Virus record (IMG/VR): IMGVR_UViG_3300029908_000016 | Location: 1-64,000 of that record | Strand: one strand, 5' to 3' | DNA length: 64,000 nt | Source of the DNA: a virus | In this document: positions 52,665 through 60,475 of the stretch, piece after piece | How positions within the stretch are numbered: position 1 is the stretch's first letter | How the letters are laid out: every line of letters starts with the position of its first letter | Notes under the pieces: model-generated | The model's database searches: none | The model's input: the letters and a program-made list of their open reading frames with translations, nothing else | Told to the model about the DNA's origin: nothing | Translations under genes and position numbers: made by a program

Positions 52665-52820
52665 ATGGAAGATATAAATAATTACGAATTCTACAGCTAT
52701 TCATTAGATGCGTTGAAAATGTTGGTGGATTTACGTTGGATACGTATCTTTGAAAGAGATAGCCTATATGATTGGAAAACCGAAATAAAACATTATGAAA
52801 ATTGTAATATCATCGAATAA
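52665..52820 (+). CDS. Small hypothetical protein
   Basis: A 51-residue acidic protein starting MEDINNYEFYSYSLDALKML, following the hairpin. No family is recognised. Confidence 0.5.
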   Translation: MEDINNYEFYSYSLDALKMLVDLRWIRIFERDSLYDWKTEIKHYENCNIIE

Positions 52821-52828
52821 TCAACATT

Positions 52829-53263
52829 ATGGGTACAAATTATTATAGCATTGTAAAGGAATCAGAAGAATGTCCTCACTGTAATCACAGTACTCCTCGA
52901 ACGGAAAAACATATTGGAAAATCCTCTTTTGGATGGTGTTTTCAATTACATGTTTATCCCGAAGAATCCATCAATAGTCTGAATGATTGGCTACCATATT
53001 TTGACAAATACATCATTGAAGATGAGTATGGAAAAACAGTTTCCAAAGAAGATATTCTGAGAATTATTACCGAACCTAAACGGTCGAATAATCGAAATAA
53101 TTCTTCATCACAAATAGGATCATCATTAATTCGAAGCCAATTTCTAGACCACTATCAGGCTGTCGAAGGGCCATATAATCTATTGAGATCAAGAATCGAT
53201 AATACTCATTGTATTGGGCATGGAGAAGGTACTTACGATTATATCGTAGGAGAATTTAGTTAA
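52829..53263 (+). CDS. Zinc-ribbon-like conserved phage protein
   Basis: A 144-residue protein beginning MGTNYYSIVKESEECPHCNH, with HIGKSSFGWCFQLHV next. This MGTNYY-CxxC-HIGKSSxGW pattern recurs in uncharacterised phage proteins. It may bind zinc. Confidence 0.6.
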   Translation: MGTNYYSIVKESEECPHCNHSTPRTEKHIGKSSFGWCFQLHVYPEESINSLNDWLPYFDKYIIEDEYGKTVSKEDILRIITEPKRSNNRNNSSSQIGSSLIRSQFLDHYQAVEGPYNLLRSRIDNTHCIGHGEGTYDYIVGEFS

Positions 53264-53273
53264 CCCCTCCCCA

Positions 53274-53309
53274 CCCCCCTTGGAGGATTAGGCTACAAAT
53301 TGGTATACT
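53274..53309 (+). promoter_or_regulatory. Phage promoter motif, copy 5 (variant)
   Basis: CCCCCCTTGG, then AATTGGTATACT (-10 box 53304-53309). Box-to-box spacing matches copies 1-3; the last hexamer differs by one base. It faces the gene at 53378. Confidence 0.6.
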
Positions 53310-53377
53310 AGTATATCAGGAAAGGATTTATCTCTTGTGAGGTGAATTCTGGAAAACAAAAACAACGAAAGGATCAT

Positions 53378-53764
53378 ATGATTAATATCGACGAACTCAC
53401 ATTAAAAGATATCAAAGCAATTCAACAAATTGTTGTTCCAACGATTGGAACACCTAACCATAATACTAATCCAGATCAACCGTATCACCCAATGTTGGGT
53501 AAACGTTGTTTGGTACGTACTTACAGTGCAGGTGTACACATTGGGGATATCTCTTATGTGAACGGTATGGAAGTGAAATTGACAAATGCACTGCGCCTGT
53601 GGAAATGGGAAGGCGGCGGTTTGTCGTTGTCGGCAATTGCCAATGTTGGAATGAAAGGTGGACGTATCGACGTAACCAATGAAGTATACCTCACCAATGT
53701 AATCGAAATTATCCCCACAACCAAGGAAGCAGAAAAAACCTATGTCAAATTCATTGAAAAATAA
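53378..53764 (+). CDS. Hypothetical protein
   Basis: A 128-residue protein starting MINIDELTLKDIKAIQQIVV after AAAGGA. An upstream GTG (53342) is less likely. Its 53570-53660 part is GC-richer than average. It contains CLVRTYSAGVHIGDISYVNG, a beta-rich segment. Unrecognised. Confidence 0.6.
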   Translation: MINIDELTLKDIKAIQQIVVPTIGTPNHNTNPDQPYHPMLGKRCLVRTYSAGVHIGDISYVNGMEVKLTNALRLWKWEGGGLSLSAIANVGMKGGRIDVTNEVYLTNVIEIIPTTKEAEKTYVKFIEK

Positions 53765-54065
53765 ACATCATGGCCACGATTTACATCATGGCCACGATTT
53801 AAAAGATGGCTCTGATGGCTCTGATGGCTCTGGCTCTGGCGATGGCTCTGGCTCTGGCTCTGGCGATGGCTCTGGCTCTGGCTATGGCTATGGCGAGGGC
53901 GAGGGCTCTGGCTATGGCTCTGGCTATGGCGATGGCTATGGCTATGGCGATGGCTATGGCTATGGCTCTGGCTATGGCTCTGGCTATGGCTCTGGCTCTG
54001 GCGATGGCTATGGCTATGGCTATGGCGATGGCTATGGCGATGGCGATGGCTCTGGCGGAGGTTAA
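53742..54065 (+). CDS. Possible Gly/Ser/Asp/Tyr repeat protein
   Basis: An ORF of 107 residues starting inside the previous gene: MSNSLKNKHHGHDLHHGHDL, then G-[SDYE] dipeptides to the end. Because the hexanucleotide tract keeps several frames open on both strands, the coding claim is weak. The unique His-rich start, containing two copies of HHGHDL, favours this frame. Confidence 0.35.
   Translation: MSNSLKNKHHGHDLHHGHDLKDGSDGSDGSGSGDGSGSGSGDGSGSGYGYGEGEGSGYGSGYGDGYGYGDGYGYGSGYGSGYGSGSGDGYGYGYGDGYGDGDGSGGG
53803..54064 (+). repeat. GC-rich hexanucleotide tract (GGCTCT/GGCTAT/GGCGAT)
   Basis: About 260 bases built almost only from hexamers of the form GGCNNT (N mostly TC, TA or GA) on the plus strand. 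It is strongly GC-rich inside an AT-rich genome and is preceded by two copies of an 18-base unit CATCATGGCCACGATTTA. It ends at a terminator. Replication slippage of a short seed is the simplest origin. Confidence 0.9.
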
Positions 54066-54069
54066 TGGC

Positions 54070-54096
54070 AAAATGAGGTTCCACCCCTCATTTTTT
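54070..54096 (+). terminator. Rho-independent terminator
   Basis: AAAATGAGG and CCTCATTTT pair around TTCCACC, then a T run and TTTTTTAGCTAT. It belongs to the same family as 5982 and 25262. It separates the repeat tract from the convergent Rep-like gene, whose stop lies within it. Confidence 0.8.
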
Positions 54097-55054
54097 AGCT
54101 ATCAGACAGCGGATTACGAAAATAACCCAAAGCATCCTTTCTCCGTTTATTATATAATAATTGGAGTATCTCCATATCGTTTCTGACCCTTCGATATAAC
54201 ATCGATGAACGCTCGGGTGTCCAGTGTACCCTGTACTGGTCTTTCAGAGTACCTGTCATCGGTTTACATAAATACCGTAAACAATTATCAAAATAACTCT
54301 TCGTCAATATCGGCTTACTTAAATTGTCCATACCCAAATCGTCAAAGTAGGATAAATCGAGCACAGACCCTTTTGGACAGGCGATTATACAATGAAGGTG
54401 TGAGGACCAGGTATTGTGCAGAAGATTCAAGCAGGAGGCTTCCTCGCTCCAAAGAGCACCCAGTAGATAACGATAACGAGTACGGGAATGTAGAAGATTA
54501 CTCAGTTTTACATGAATACGACGATTCTTGGAATGAAAATTCAATAATAAAGAATCAATATTCTGTAAATCAAAAACATGAAAATCGGATGGCTCACCAA
54601 ATGTTATATGATAAAAGTCCAATCCACTAGTCCAGTAACCAGAATATTTTCTCCAAAAAGATTGTTCAGCCCGAAAAGCACAACGAGGACAGTAACGAGA
54701 TTTACCACATGGACGATTAGGAGTAGTGTATCGATCAGGATATAAAGGATTAGTTCTCATCTCACAGCAAATACAACAGTCCCAAGTATAAGAATCCAGT
54801 AGATTAAAAGCTTGGTCTTCCAGTTTACCCACTTGATACCTTTTGGAATATCCTTTGTCCAATTGGATTAGATTACCGTTAACAATAGAATCAAGTATGC
54901 GATCATGGATTACAGGATCACGTTCGGACAGAAGATTCCAGCTATCACGTAGAGACTGGAAGTTTAGAAAGTTGAGATTTTCATACCCCCTAATATGTTC
55001 CGACGACGTATGTAGCTGTAAAGGCACTACAGGAGGTACAGTAAGAGAGGACAT
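54095..55054 (-). CDS. HUH-type Rep-like protein (rolling-circle replication initiator fold)
   Basis: A 319-residue protein. It has a Cys-rich region (CCICC at 93-97, CGKSRYCPRC at 116-125), then FYHITFGEP (strand preceding the metal site), SSHLHCIIACPKGS with the HUH-type motif H219-L-H221, and YLCK (Y261, K264) placed like the catalytic tyrosine of plasmid Rep proteins. Such proteins nick one DNA strand and stay covalently attached. No transposon ends are seen. Family membership is from motif pattern. Confidence 0.6.
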   Translation of the reverse strand: MSSLTVPPVVPLQLHTSSEHIRGYENLNFLNFQSLRDSWNLLSERDPVIHDRILDSIVNGNLIQLDKGYSKRYQVGKLEDQAFNLLDSYTWDCCICCEMRTNPLYPDRYTTPNRPCGKSRYCPRCAFRAEQSFWRKYSGYWTSGLDFYHITFGEPSDFHVFDLQNIDSLLLNFHSKNRRIHVKLSNLLHSRTRYRYLLGALWSEEASCLNLLHNTWSSHLHCIIACPKGSVLDLSYFDDLGMDNLSKPILTKSYFDNCLRYLCKPMTGTLKDQYRVHWTPERSSMLYRRVRNDMEILQLLYNKRRKDALGYFRNPLSDS

Positions 55055-55463
55055 ACGAAGTCGAGCAATATAATGGGGAAACGGCTGTTAAGCAAGATAG
55101 AGGTATAGAAAGAGTAAGAATAGCTATTCGACAGAGAGGTAAGCTGGAACTATTCGATTAACCAAGTAAACGGCAGGCCTGCGAAAAGTAGAGAATGGAA
55201 AATAAAGTTTAGCTTAGAAAGAGCTATAAAATAGGGGCTGAGACTAATCATTGGCCAACTAATCTAGTACTACATATATAAGGTATATAATATTCTATAA
55301 AGACAGGTATACCGAATTGCTTGAAAAACATTCGTTAGATATAGTTTTATTGAGTTTATTTAATGTAAATAAGGCAGTTGACAACATATGTATTCAGATT
55401 TACGTTAATGTAAAAACACTAATTCAGTGGATGGTTAATACAAGTTAAGTATATACATAAAAT
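55055..55463. other. Non-coding AT-rich stretch upstream of the Rep-like gene
   Basis: About 410 bases without a convincing gene between divergent genes. A possible plus-strand promoter is TTGACA (55378-55383), 17 bases, TACGTT (55401-55406). The Rep-like gene starts at its left end, so a nick site or origin could lie here, but I cannot identify a defined nick-site hairpin. Confidence 0.5.
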
Positions 55464-55496
55464 TTGACTGTGGTGCCTTTATACGTATATTCAACA

Positions 55497-55805
55497 ATGC
55501 ATAAATCTTATATCGTACTTCCAGATATCGTAGAATTGACTAGGGATAATTTAGCAGAGTTTTATAAAACATTTGTCAAAGTTACACGTATCCCATTATT
55601 TAAATCGTCAATAACAGATCACCTAATAACTGTACAATTTTCGGATAAACATATTTTGGATATGTTGAGCTTTTGTCCTATTGAGGACATTTCAAAAGTA
55701 GACCCACTTAGGCAAGAATTTCAAAAATGTAATCCTACAGTATTTGGTGTACCTGTTTCTGTGGAGGGTAATTATACAGCTATTATTTTCCAATATGGCA
55801 TTTGA
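55497..55805 (+). CDS. Hypothetical protein
   Basis: A 102-residue protein starting MHKSYIVLPDIVELTRDNLA. A TTG start at 55464 would add 11 residues. Downstream of the possible promoter at 55378. No family is recognised. Confidence 0.55.
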   Translation: MHKSYIVLPDIVELTRDNLAEFYKTFVKVTRIPLFKSSITDHLITVQFSDKHILDMLSFCPIEDISKVDPLRQEFQKCNPTVFGVPVSVEGNYTAIIFQYGI

Positions 55806-55838
55806 CAGCTATAAATATAAGGTTAGATTGTAGAACTT

Positions 55839-56903
55839 ATGAAATTTGCTTTTAAAGAACAGCGGTCGATTGTTGAAAAGTCTATAGAACGAGTATTCGC
55901 ATTATTGTCAAACAATCCTTATAGTAAACCTACACTTTATCTATCTGGCCCAATGTCTGGTAAGCCTGACCATAACTTTCCAGAGTTTAATCGGTTGGCT
56001 AAACATTTCCGTGAGCAAGGGTTTTTCGTATTAAACCCAGCCGAGAATTTTGATGGTGTAACCAATCTTCCTTACGAAACACATTTTCTGGAAGATGTTG
56101 TATTGTTATTGTTTGCTACTCACATTTATATGCTGGATGGTTGGGAGACATCAAGAGGAGCTTATTGTGAATATCTGTTATCTCGTAGATTAAATCATAT
56201 ATTTGTTGATGTTAATGGATTACGCATTGACCCACCACCAGCTAGGGAAACCGCAAAGGATATTGCTACAACAGGATTTATTAATGTTTTAGAACCAAGT
56301 ACCGACAAGTTGACTAAGGATATAGCTGATGCAGTCAATAAACGTTTACGGGAATACGCCTTTCAAGAAAAGAAAAATGAACATGTTGAGAATACAATAA
56401 CAACAGCTAATAAACAGTTTTTTAAGAATTGTAGTATTGAAGATTATGAAGTTTTCAATGCTAGGTTAAATAATCGGGTCAAAGAGTTATTGGTTGAAAA
56501 CGAAAAGCTAAAAAAGGAAAGAGATGAATTTAAGAAGGCATTAGATGTAGCATTATTGGAAAATGTAGGTAATGCTTTATTGGAGATATCTGCTGTTTCT
56601 AAAGAGGAAGAGAAATCATTAGCTCAACAATCAATAGATATTGTTAATAAAGCTCGCTCTGCTCAATATGGTAATCCTAAAGATGATTTCTTAAGAACGG
56701 TAGGAATGTTAAATTCATTAGGTTATCGTTTTGAGACACCTACAGGAGAGATTAAGAACTTAGATTGTTATGATTTTCCAATAATTATGAACGTTGTAAA
56801 ATTATCTAGATTGGTTCATACCATTAATAAAGAAACATTTCATAAGGATTCGGTATTAGATATTCATGGTTATATGAATACATTAGAAATGTTGTATAAG
56901 TAG
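55839..56903 (+). CDS. DUF4406-DUF6378 fusion, nucleotide-metabolism-like
   Basis: A 354-residue protein. Residues 30-140 have YLSGPMSGKPDHNFPEFNRLA and HIYMLDGWETSRGAYCEYLL, typical of DUF4406, related to nucleoside 2-deoxyribosyltransferases. A coiled-coil linker follows (about 205-235), and the C-terminal ~85 residues (RSAQYGNPKDDFLRTVGML, YDFPIIMNVVKLSRL) match DUF6378, a MazG-like phage domain. A fused base-exchange or nucleotide-hydrolysis enzyme is likely. Confidence 0.75.
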   Translation: MKFAFKEQRSIVEKSIERVFALLSNNPYSKPTLYLSGPMSGKPDHNFPEFNRLAKHFREQGFFVLNPAENFDGVTNLPYETHFLEDVVLLLFATHIYMLDGWETSRGAYCEYLLSRRLNHIFVDVNGLRIDPPPARETAKDIATTGFINVLEPSTDKLTKDIADAVNKRLREYAFQEKKNEHVENTITTANKQFFKNCSIEDYEVFNARLNNRVKELLVENEKLKKERDEFKKALDVALLENVGNALLEISAVSKEEEKSLAQQSIDIVNKARSAQYGNPKDDFLRTVGMLNSLGYRFETPTGEIKNLDCYDFPIIMNVVKLSRLVHTINKETFHKDSVLDIHGYMNTLEMLYK

Positions 56904-56949
56904 TAAATAACCTTGATTTCTACCCTTATGGTTAAGTTATAATTTGAGC

Positions 56950-57252
56950 ATGGCCAAATTGGACTTAACCAAGCTAAAGAAAATCAAGTCACATACTTTT
57001 GCAGGTAAAAAGTATAAGGTAAAAGTCAAATACCTTCCACCTGACCGGATGGCTCAATGTGATCATCCGGAAACAAAAGAAAAAGCCATTATTATCGATC
57101 CCCGACATCACGAAGAAAGGGATTTACTAAAATCCCTTTTGGATGAATCTCTACATTGTTTTGATTTTCGAATTGAAAATGATGTTGTCGATAAATTTGC
57201 TTTGGATATAGCAAATTTTTTAATTAGAGCAGGATTTGGATTAAAGAATTAA
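56950..57252 (+). CDS. Small metallopeptidase-like protein
   Basis: A 100-residue protein. LLDESLHCFDFRIENDVV followed by DIANFLIRAGF resembles small phage proteins with HExxH, but the first His is Asp (DESLH), so catalysis is doubtful. A TATAAT at 56938-56943 ends six bases before the ATG. A TTG two codons upstream is an alternative start. Confidence 0.5.
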   Translation: MAKLDLTKLKKIKSHTFAGKKYKVKVKYLPPDRMAQCDHPETKEKAIIIDPRHHEERDLLKSLLDESLHCFDFRIENDVVDKFALDIANFLIRAGFGLKN

Positions 57253-57479
57253 GCTTCTTCAAAAAACCGATTAACAGATTCAAGTTTTGAGTTTTCCAGA
57301 GATTCAAGCATTTCCATAATCTTATAATCTTCGGTATTGGATTTTTTACAAAGTTCAACAAACGATTGAATGAGTTCTTCGTCAGCAAATTTATAAAGAC
57401 TACCGTTTGCTTTTTTCGTTAAATCCATAAATGAATGATAACATTGTTTTTTGTAAACACAACACAGACTTGTGGACAT
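57249..57479 (-). CDS. Hypothetical protein
   Basis: A 76-residue acidic, helical protein; an ATG at codon 18 (57428) is an alternative start. It is the only minus-strand gene in the 55.5-64 kb block and overlaps the convergent gene by four bases. Unrecognised. Confidence 0.5.
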   Translation of the reverse strand: MSTSLCCVYKKQCYHSFMDLTKKANGSLYKFADEELIQSFVELCKKSNTEDYKIMEMLESLENSKLESVNRFFEEA

Positions 57480-57504
57480 TGCTAAAATACGCTAACTTTA
57501 AATA

Positions 57505-60471
57505 ATGTCCGATACTCATAAAGTTGTTCTCGATCATGGCAAGTTGGCAAAATCTCCAATTGATAAAAAATCCGATTATAGTTTTTTATCCCCTTCTTCG
57601 TTTTTCTCACCAACTACCAATTTGATTCCTCAGTTGTCAGGTATATCCGGTGGTCGTGTATTATTGGGGGACAAAGCTAGCCTACAGGCAATATCGTTAG
57701 TGCACCGTGAAGCCCCTTTAGTCAAATCACGTAATGAAGAAACTGACGAATCATTTGTAAAAGAATATGCCAAACCAATGGCAGCTGTTTTTTCGAAAGT
57801 TAAGGGAAAGGTAAACAGTATAAAAGATAACATAATTATGGTTGGTGACACTCCACACCATATTTACGACAATTTCCTGACGGGACATAAAAGCTTCATT
57901 CATCATGAGCCGATTGTAAAAGTTGGAGATGAGGTTAAAGAAGGTGATTTATTAGCCAAAAGTAACTTTACAGATTCCCACGGTAATTTGGCGTTGGGAG
58001 TCAATTTAACAACTGCTGTCATGCCTTATCGTTCTTCGAATTACGAAGATGCGTATGTTATTACCGAGGCAGGTGCTAAGAAACTGGCAGGTGAGCAAAT
58101 GATTCCCCTGACGGTTGAAAAGGAAAGAGGGCTGGATTTCAATAAGAATAAATATATTTCGTTGTTCCCCAATAAATACGTCAATTCTCAACTTGAAAAT
58201 GTTGATTCTGATGGTGTGATTAAAAAGGGTACAACGGTAAAGAACGGTGACCCGTTGCTTTTGAGCTTCGAACCCAGAACATTGAGAACGACCGATGCGC
58301 AGCTTGGTAATATTTCAGGTATATTAAAGAACGCATTTTCTGATCGTTCACAAAAATGGGAATATGATTCTCCGGGTGAAGTAATGGATGTGGCAAAGAC
58401 TAATAAATTGGTCACGATTACTATAAAAACGAGAAGACCGATATCAGTGGCAGACAAGCTATCCGTAAGTGCTGGTGCAAAAGGTGTGGTTGGCGCGATA
58501 CTATCGGATAGTCAATCCCCAGTAACGAAAGATGGAAAACCAGTAGATATTATCTTGAATTCCATGTCCGTTGTTTCGCGGGTAGCTCCAGGGTTGTTAA
58601 CATCGATAGCTTTAGGTAAAGTTGCTCAAAAAACTGGTAGAGCACTATCTATTAATGGCTTTGATGAAAAGTCGAATATTGATAATGCACAAAAGATATT
58701 AAAAGAAAACGGCTTGCATGAAATGGAGGATATTTATGATCCACTATCAAACAAGCATTTGAACGTAATGGTGGGACCAATGTACGTTACTCGCCTACAT
58801 CATATATCGGAAGATAAAGCCTCAAGTAGAGGGCAGGGAGGCAGTTACGATATCAATATGCAACCTGCAAAAGTATCAGGAGGTGATAAGAGTAAACGAC
58901 TAGGTAATCTAGGTACGAATATTTTAATATCTAGAAACATGCGTCATGTTCTCGAAGACGCAGGAACAATACGGGGAACAAAAAATGATGAATATTGGCG
59001 TAAATTGAAATTAGGTGAAGATTTACCAAATCCAGAAGTTCCATTTATTTTCAATAAATTTATTTCTCATCTTGAAGGAGCAGGTATAAAAGTACAACGG
59101 GATGGTACTCGGTTTAATGTACTACCTCAAACAAATAAGGATGTTGAAAATTTATCAAAAGCAGAGATTGAAAATGCTAATATATATAAATTAAAAGCTG
59201 GTGAATTGATACCTGAGGAGGGAGGTTTATTTGATGTTAATAAAGTAGGTATTGGAGGAGATAACTATACACATATTAATTTGAAGTACCCGGTTATTAA
59301 TCCAATTACTGAGGATTATATTCGTAAGACCTTAAATATCACAAAAGATAAATTTAATGATCTGGTAGGCAAAGGACAATTGATCGATTTATTAAAGTCA
59401 ATCAACTTAGATAGTAAAATCAAAGAATTAGAAAAAGATATTAAATCGGCTAGAAAATCAGACAGGGATAATAAACTAAAGGTCTTGGCTTTTCTTAAAA
59501 ATCTAAAGAACAATAACATTGATCTTAAAGATTTGATCATCAATAAAATACCGGTAATACCTGCAAAATTTCGTCCACTGGTTGTACAAGGAGGAAGAGT
59601 AATATCATCTGGTGTTAATGAGTTATACAGAGATTTAATGTTAGTGAATCAAAGCACTGACGGATTGCCAGAAGATATAGCTGAAGGAGTCAGGCGCAAA
59701 CAATACGATGGAGTAAAAGCTGTTTATGGATTAGGTAGCCCAATTTCTACAAGAAATGAAAAAAAGAATTTTAAAGGATTATTGGCATCTGCTTTAGGCT
59801 TACAAGGAGGCTCAGCTAAAGGTAGTATGTTCCAATCAAAGGTTGTCAATAAACCTTTGGATCTAACTGGTAGGGCAGTCTTAACTACGGATTCAAATTT
59901 GGATATTGATGAAGTATCTTTACCTCATGAAGCTGTTTGGAAAAGTTATAGCCCTTTTGTAATTCGTCGATTAGTACAATCAGGGTTACCCGCTGTACAT
60001 GCAAAAGAATATGTTGAAAATAAACATCCTATTGCAAGGGAGCATTTATTGGATGAATTAAAGGATCGACCGATTAATGTTATTCGTGATCCTCAAATTG
60101 CCTTACATTCAAGTCAGGGGTTTTTTGTTAAGATGAATTCCGATCCAAAAGATACGTCGATTAAGTTGAATCCCCTTCTTAGTAAAGGATTCGCATACGA
60201 TCTTGATGGAGATGCGTTAACATACTTCGTACCTTCTAGTGAGAAAGCCAAGGATGAAATTAAGAACAAAATGCTACCATCCAAAAATCTACTTTTTCCT
60301 AGAAATTTTGGGCCTGCCTATATACCTTCCAATGAATCCGCTTTAGGTTTATATCAGGCTTCTACACTGAATAATAAGAATAATCCCAGAAAATTTAATA
60401 ACGTAGACGAAGTGAGGAAGGCTTATGAAAAAGGAGAGTTGCATCTAGGCGATAATGTATTATTGTCTTAG
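57505..60471 (+). CDS. RNA polymerase catalytic subunit: beta C-terminal half fused to beta' N-terminal half
   Basis: A 988-residue protein. Residues 1-530 align with the RpoB C-terminal half: PLVKS, VMPYRSSNYEDAYVITE (for MPWNGYNFEDSILVSE), DKPVDIILN-type GKPVDIILNSMSVVSR, and catalytic-barrel lysines K318 and K326. Residues 550-988 align with RpoC: GLFD...THINLKYPVINP, IPAKFRPLVVQGGRVISSGVNELYR, R861-x-P863, and DLDGD with metal-binding D899, D901, D903. The beta' zinc-binding region is missing. It stops just before the TTVGR segment of RpoC. Confidence 0.93.
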   Translation: MSDTHKVVLDHGKLAKSPIDKKSDYSFLSPSSFFSPTTNLIPQLSGISGGRVLLGDKASLQAISLVHREAPLVKSRNEETDESFVKEYAKPMAAVFSKVKGKVNSIKDNIIMVGDTPHHIYDNFLTGHKSFIHHEPIVKVGDEVKEGDLLAKSNFTDSHGNLALGVNLTTAVMPYRSSNYEDAYVITEAGAKKLAGEQMIPLTVEKERGLDFNKNKYISLFPNKYVNSQLENVDSDGVIKKGTTVKNGDPLLLSFEPRTLRTTDAQLGNISGILKNAFSDRSQKWEYDSPGEVMDVAKTNKLVTITIKTRRPISVADKLSVSAGAKGVVGAILSDSQSPVTKDGKPVDIILNSMSVVSRVAPGLLTSIALGKVAQKTGRALSINGFDEKSNIDNAQKILKENGLHEMEDIYDPLSNKHLNVMVGPMYVTRLHHISEDKASSRGQGGSYDINMQPAKVSGGDKSKRLGNLGTNILISRNMRHVLEDAGTIRGTKNDEYWRKLKLGEDLPNPEVPFIFNKFISHLEGAGIKVQRDGTRFNVLPQTNKDVENLSKAEIENANIYKLKAGELIPEEGGLFDVNKVGIGGDNYTHINLKYPVINPITEDYIRKTLNITKDKFNDLVGKGQLIDLLKSINLDSKIKELEKDIKSARKSDRDNKLKVLAFLKNLKNNNIDLKDLIINKIPVIPAKFRPLVVQGGRVISSGVNELYRDLMLVNQSTDGLPEDIAEGVRRKQYDGVKAVYGLGSPISTRNEKKNFKGLLASALGLQGGSAKGSMFQSKVVNKPLDLTGRAVLTTDSNLDIDEVSLPHEAVWKSYSPFVIRRLVQSGLPAVHAKEYVENKHPIAREHLLDELKDRPINVIRDPQIALHSSQGFFVKMNSDPKDTSIKLNPLLSKGFAYDLDGDALTYFVPSSEKAKDEIKNKMLPSKNLLFPRNFGPAYIPSNESALGLYQASTLNNKNNPRKFNNVDEVRKAYEKGELHLGDNVLLS

Positions 60472-60475
60472 TTAT

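Noticed and set aside
53806-54186. Alternative ORFs through the hexamer tract (Ala/Met/Leu or Arg/Ile/Ala dipeptides, Ser-His repeats)
   Set aside because: Low-complexity by-products of the repeat; none has a distinct start region or ribosome-binding site better than the 53742 frame.
54205-55073. Plus-strand ORFs overlapping the Rep-like gene
   Set aside because: They lie antisense to a longer frame with coherent Cys, HUH and Tyr motifs and have no recognisable features.
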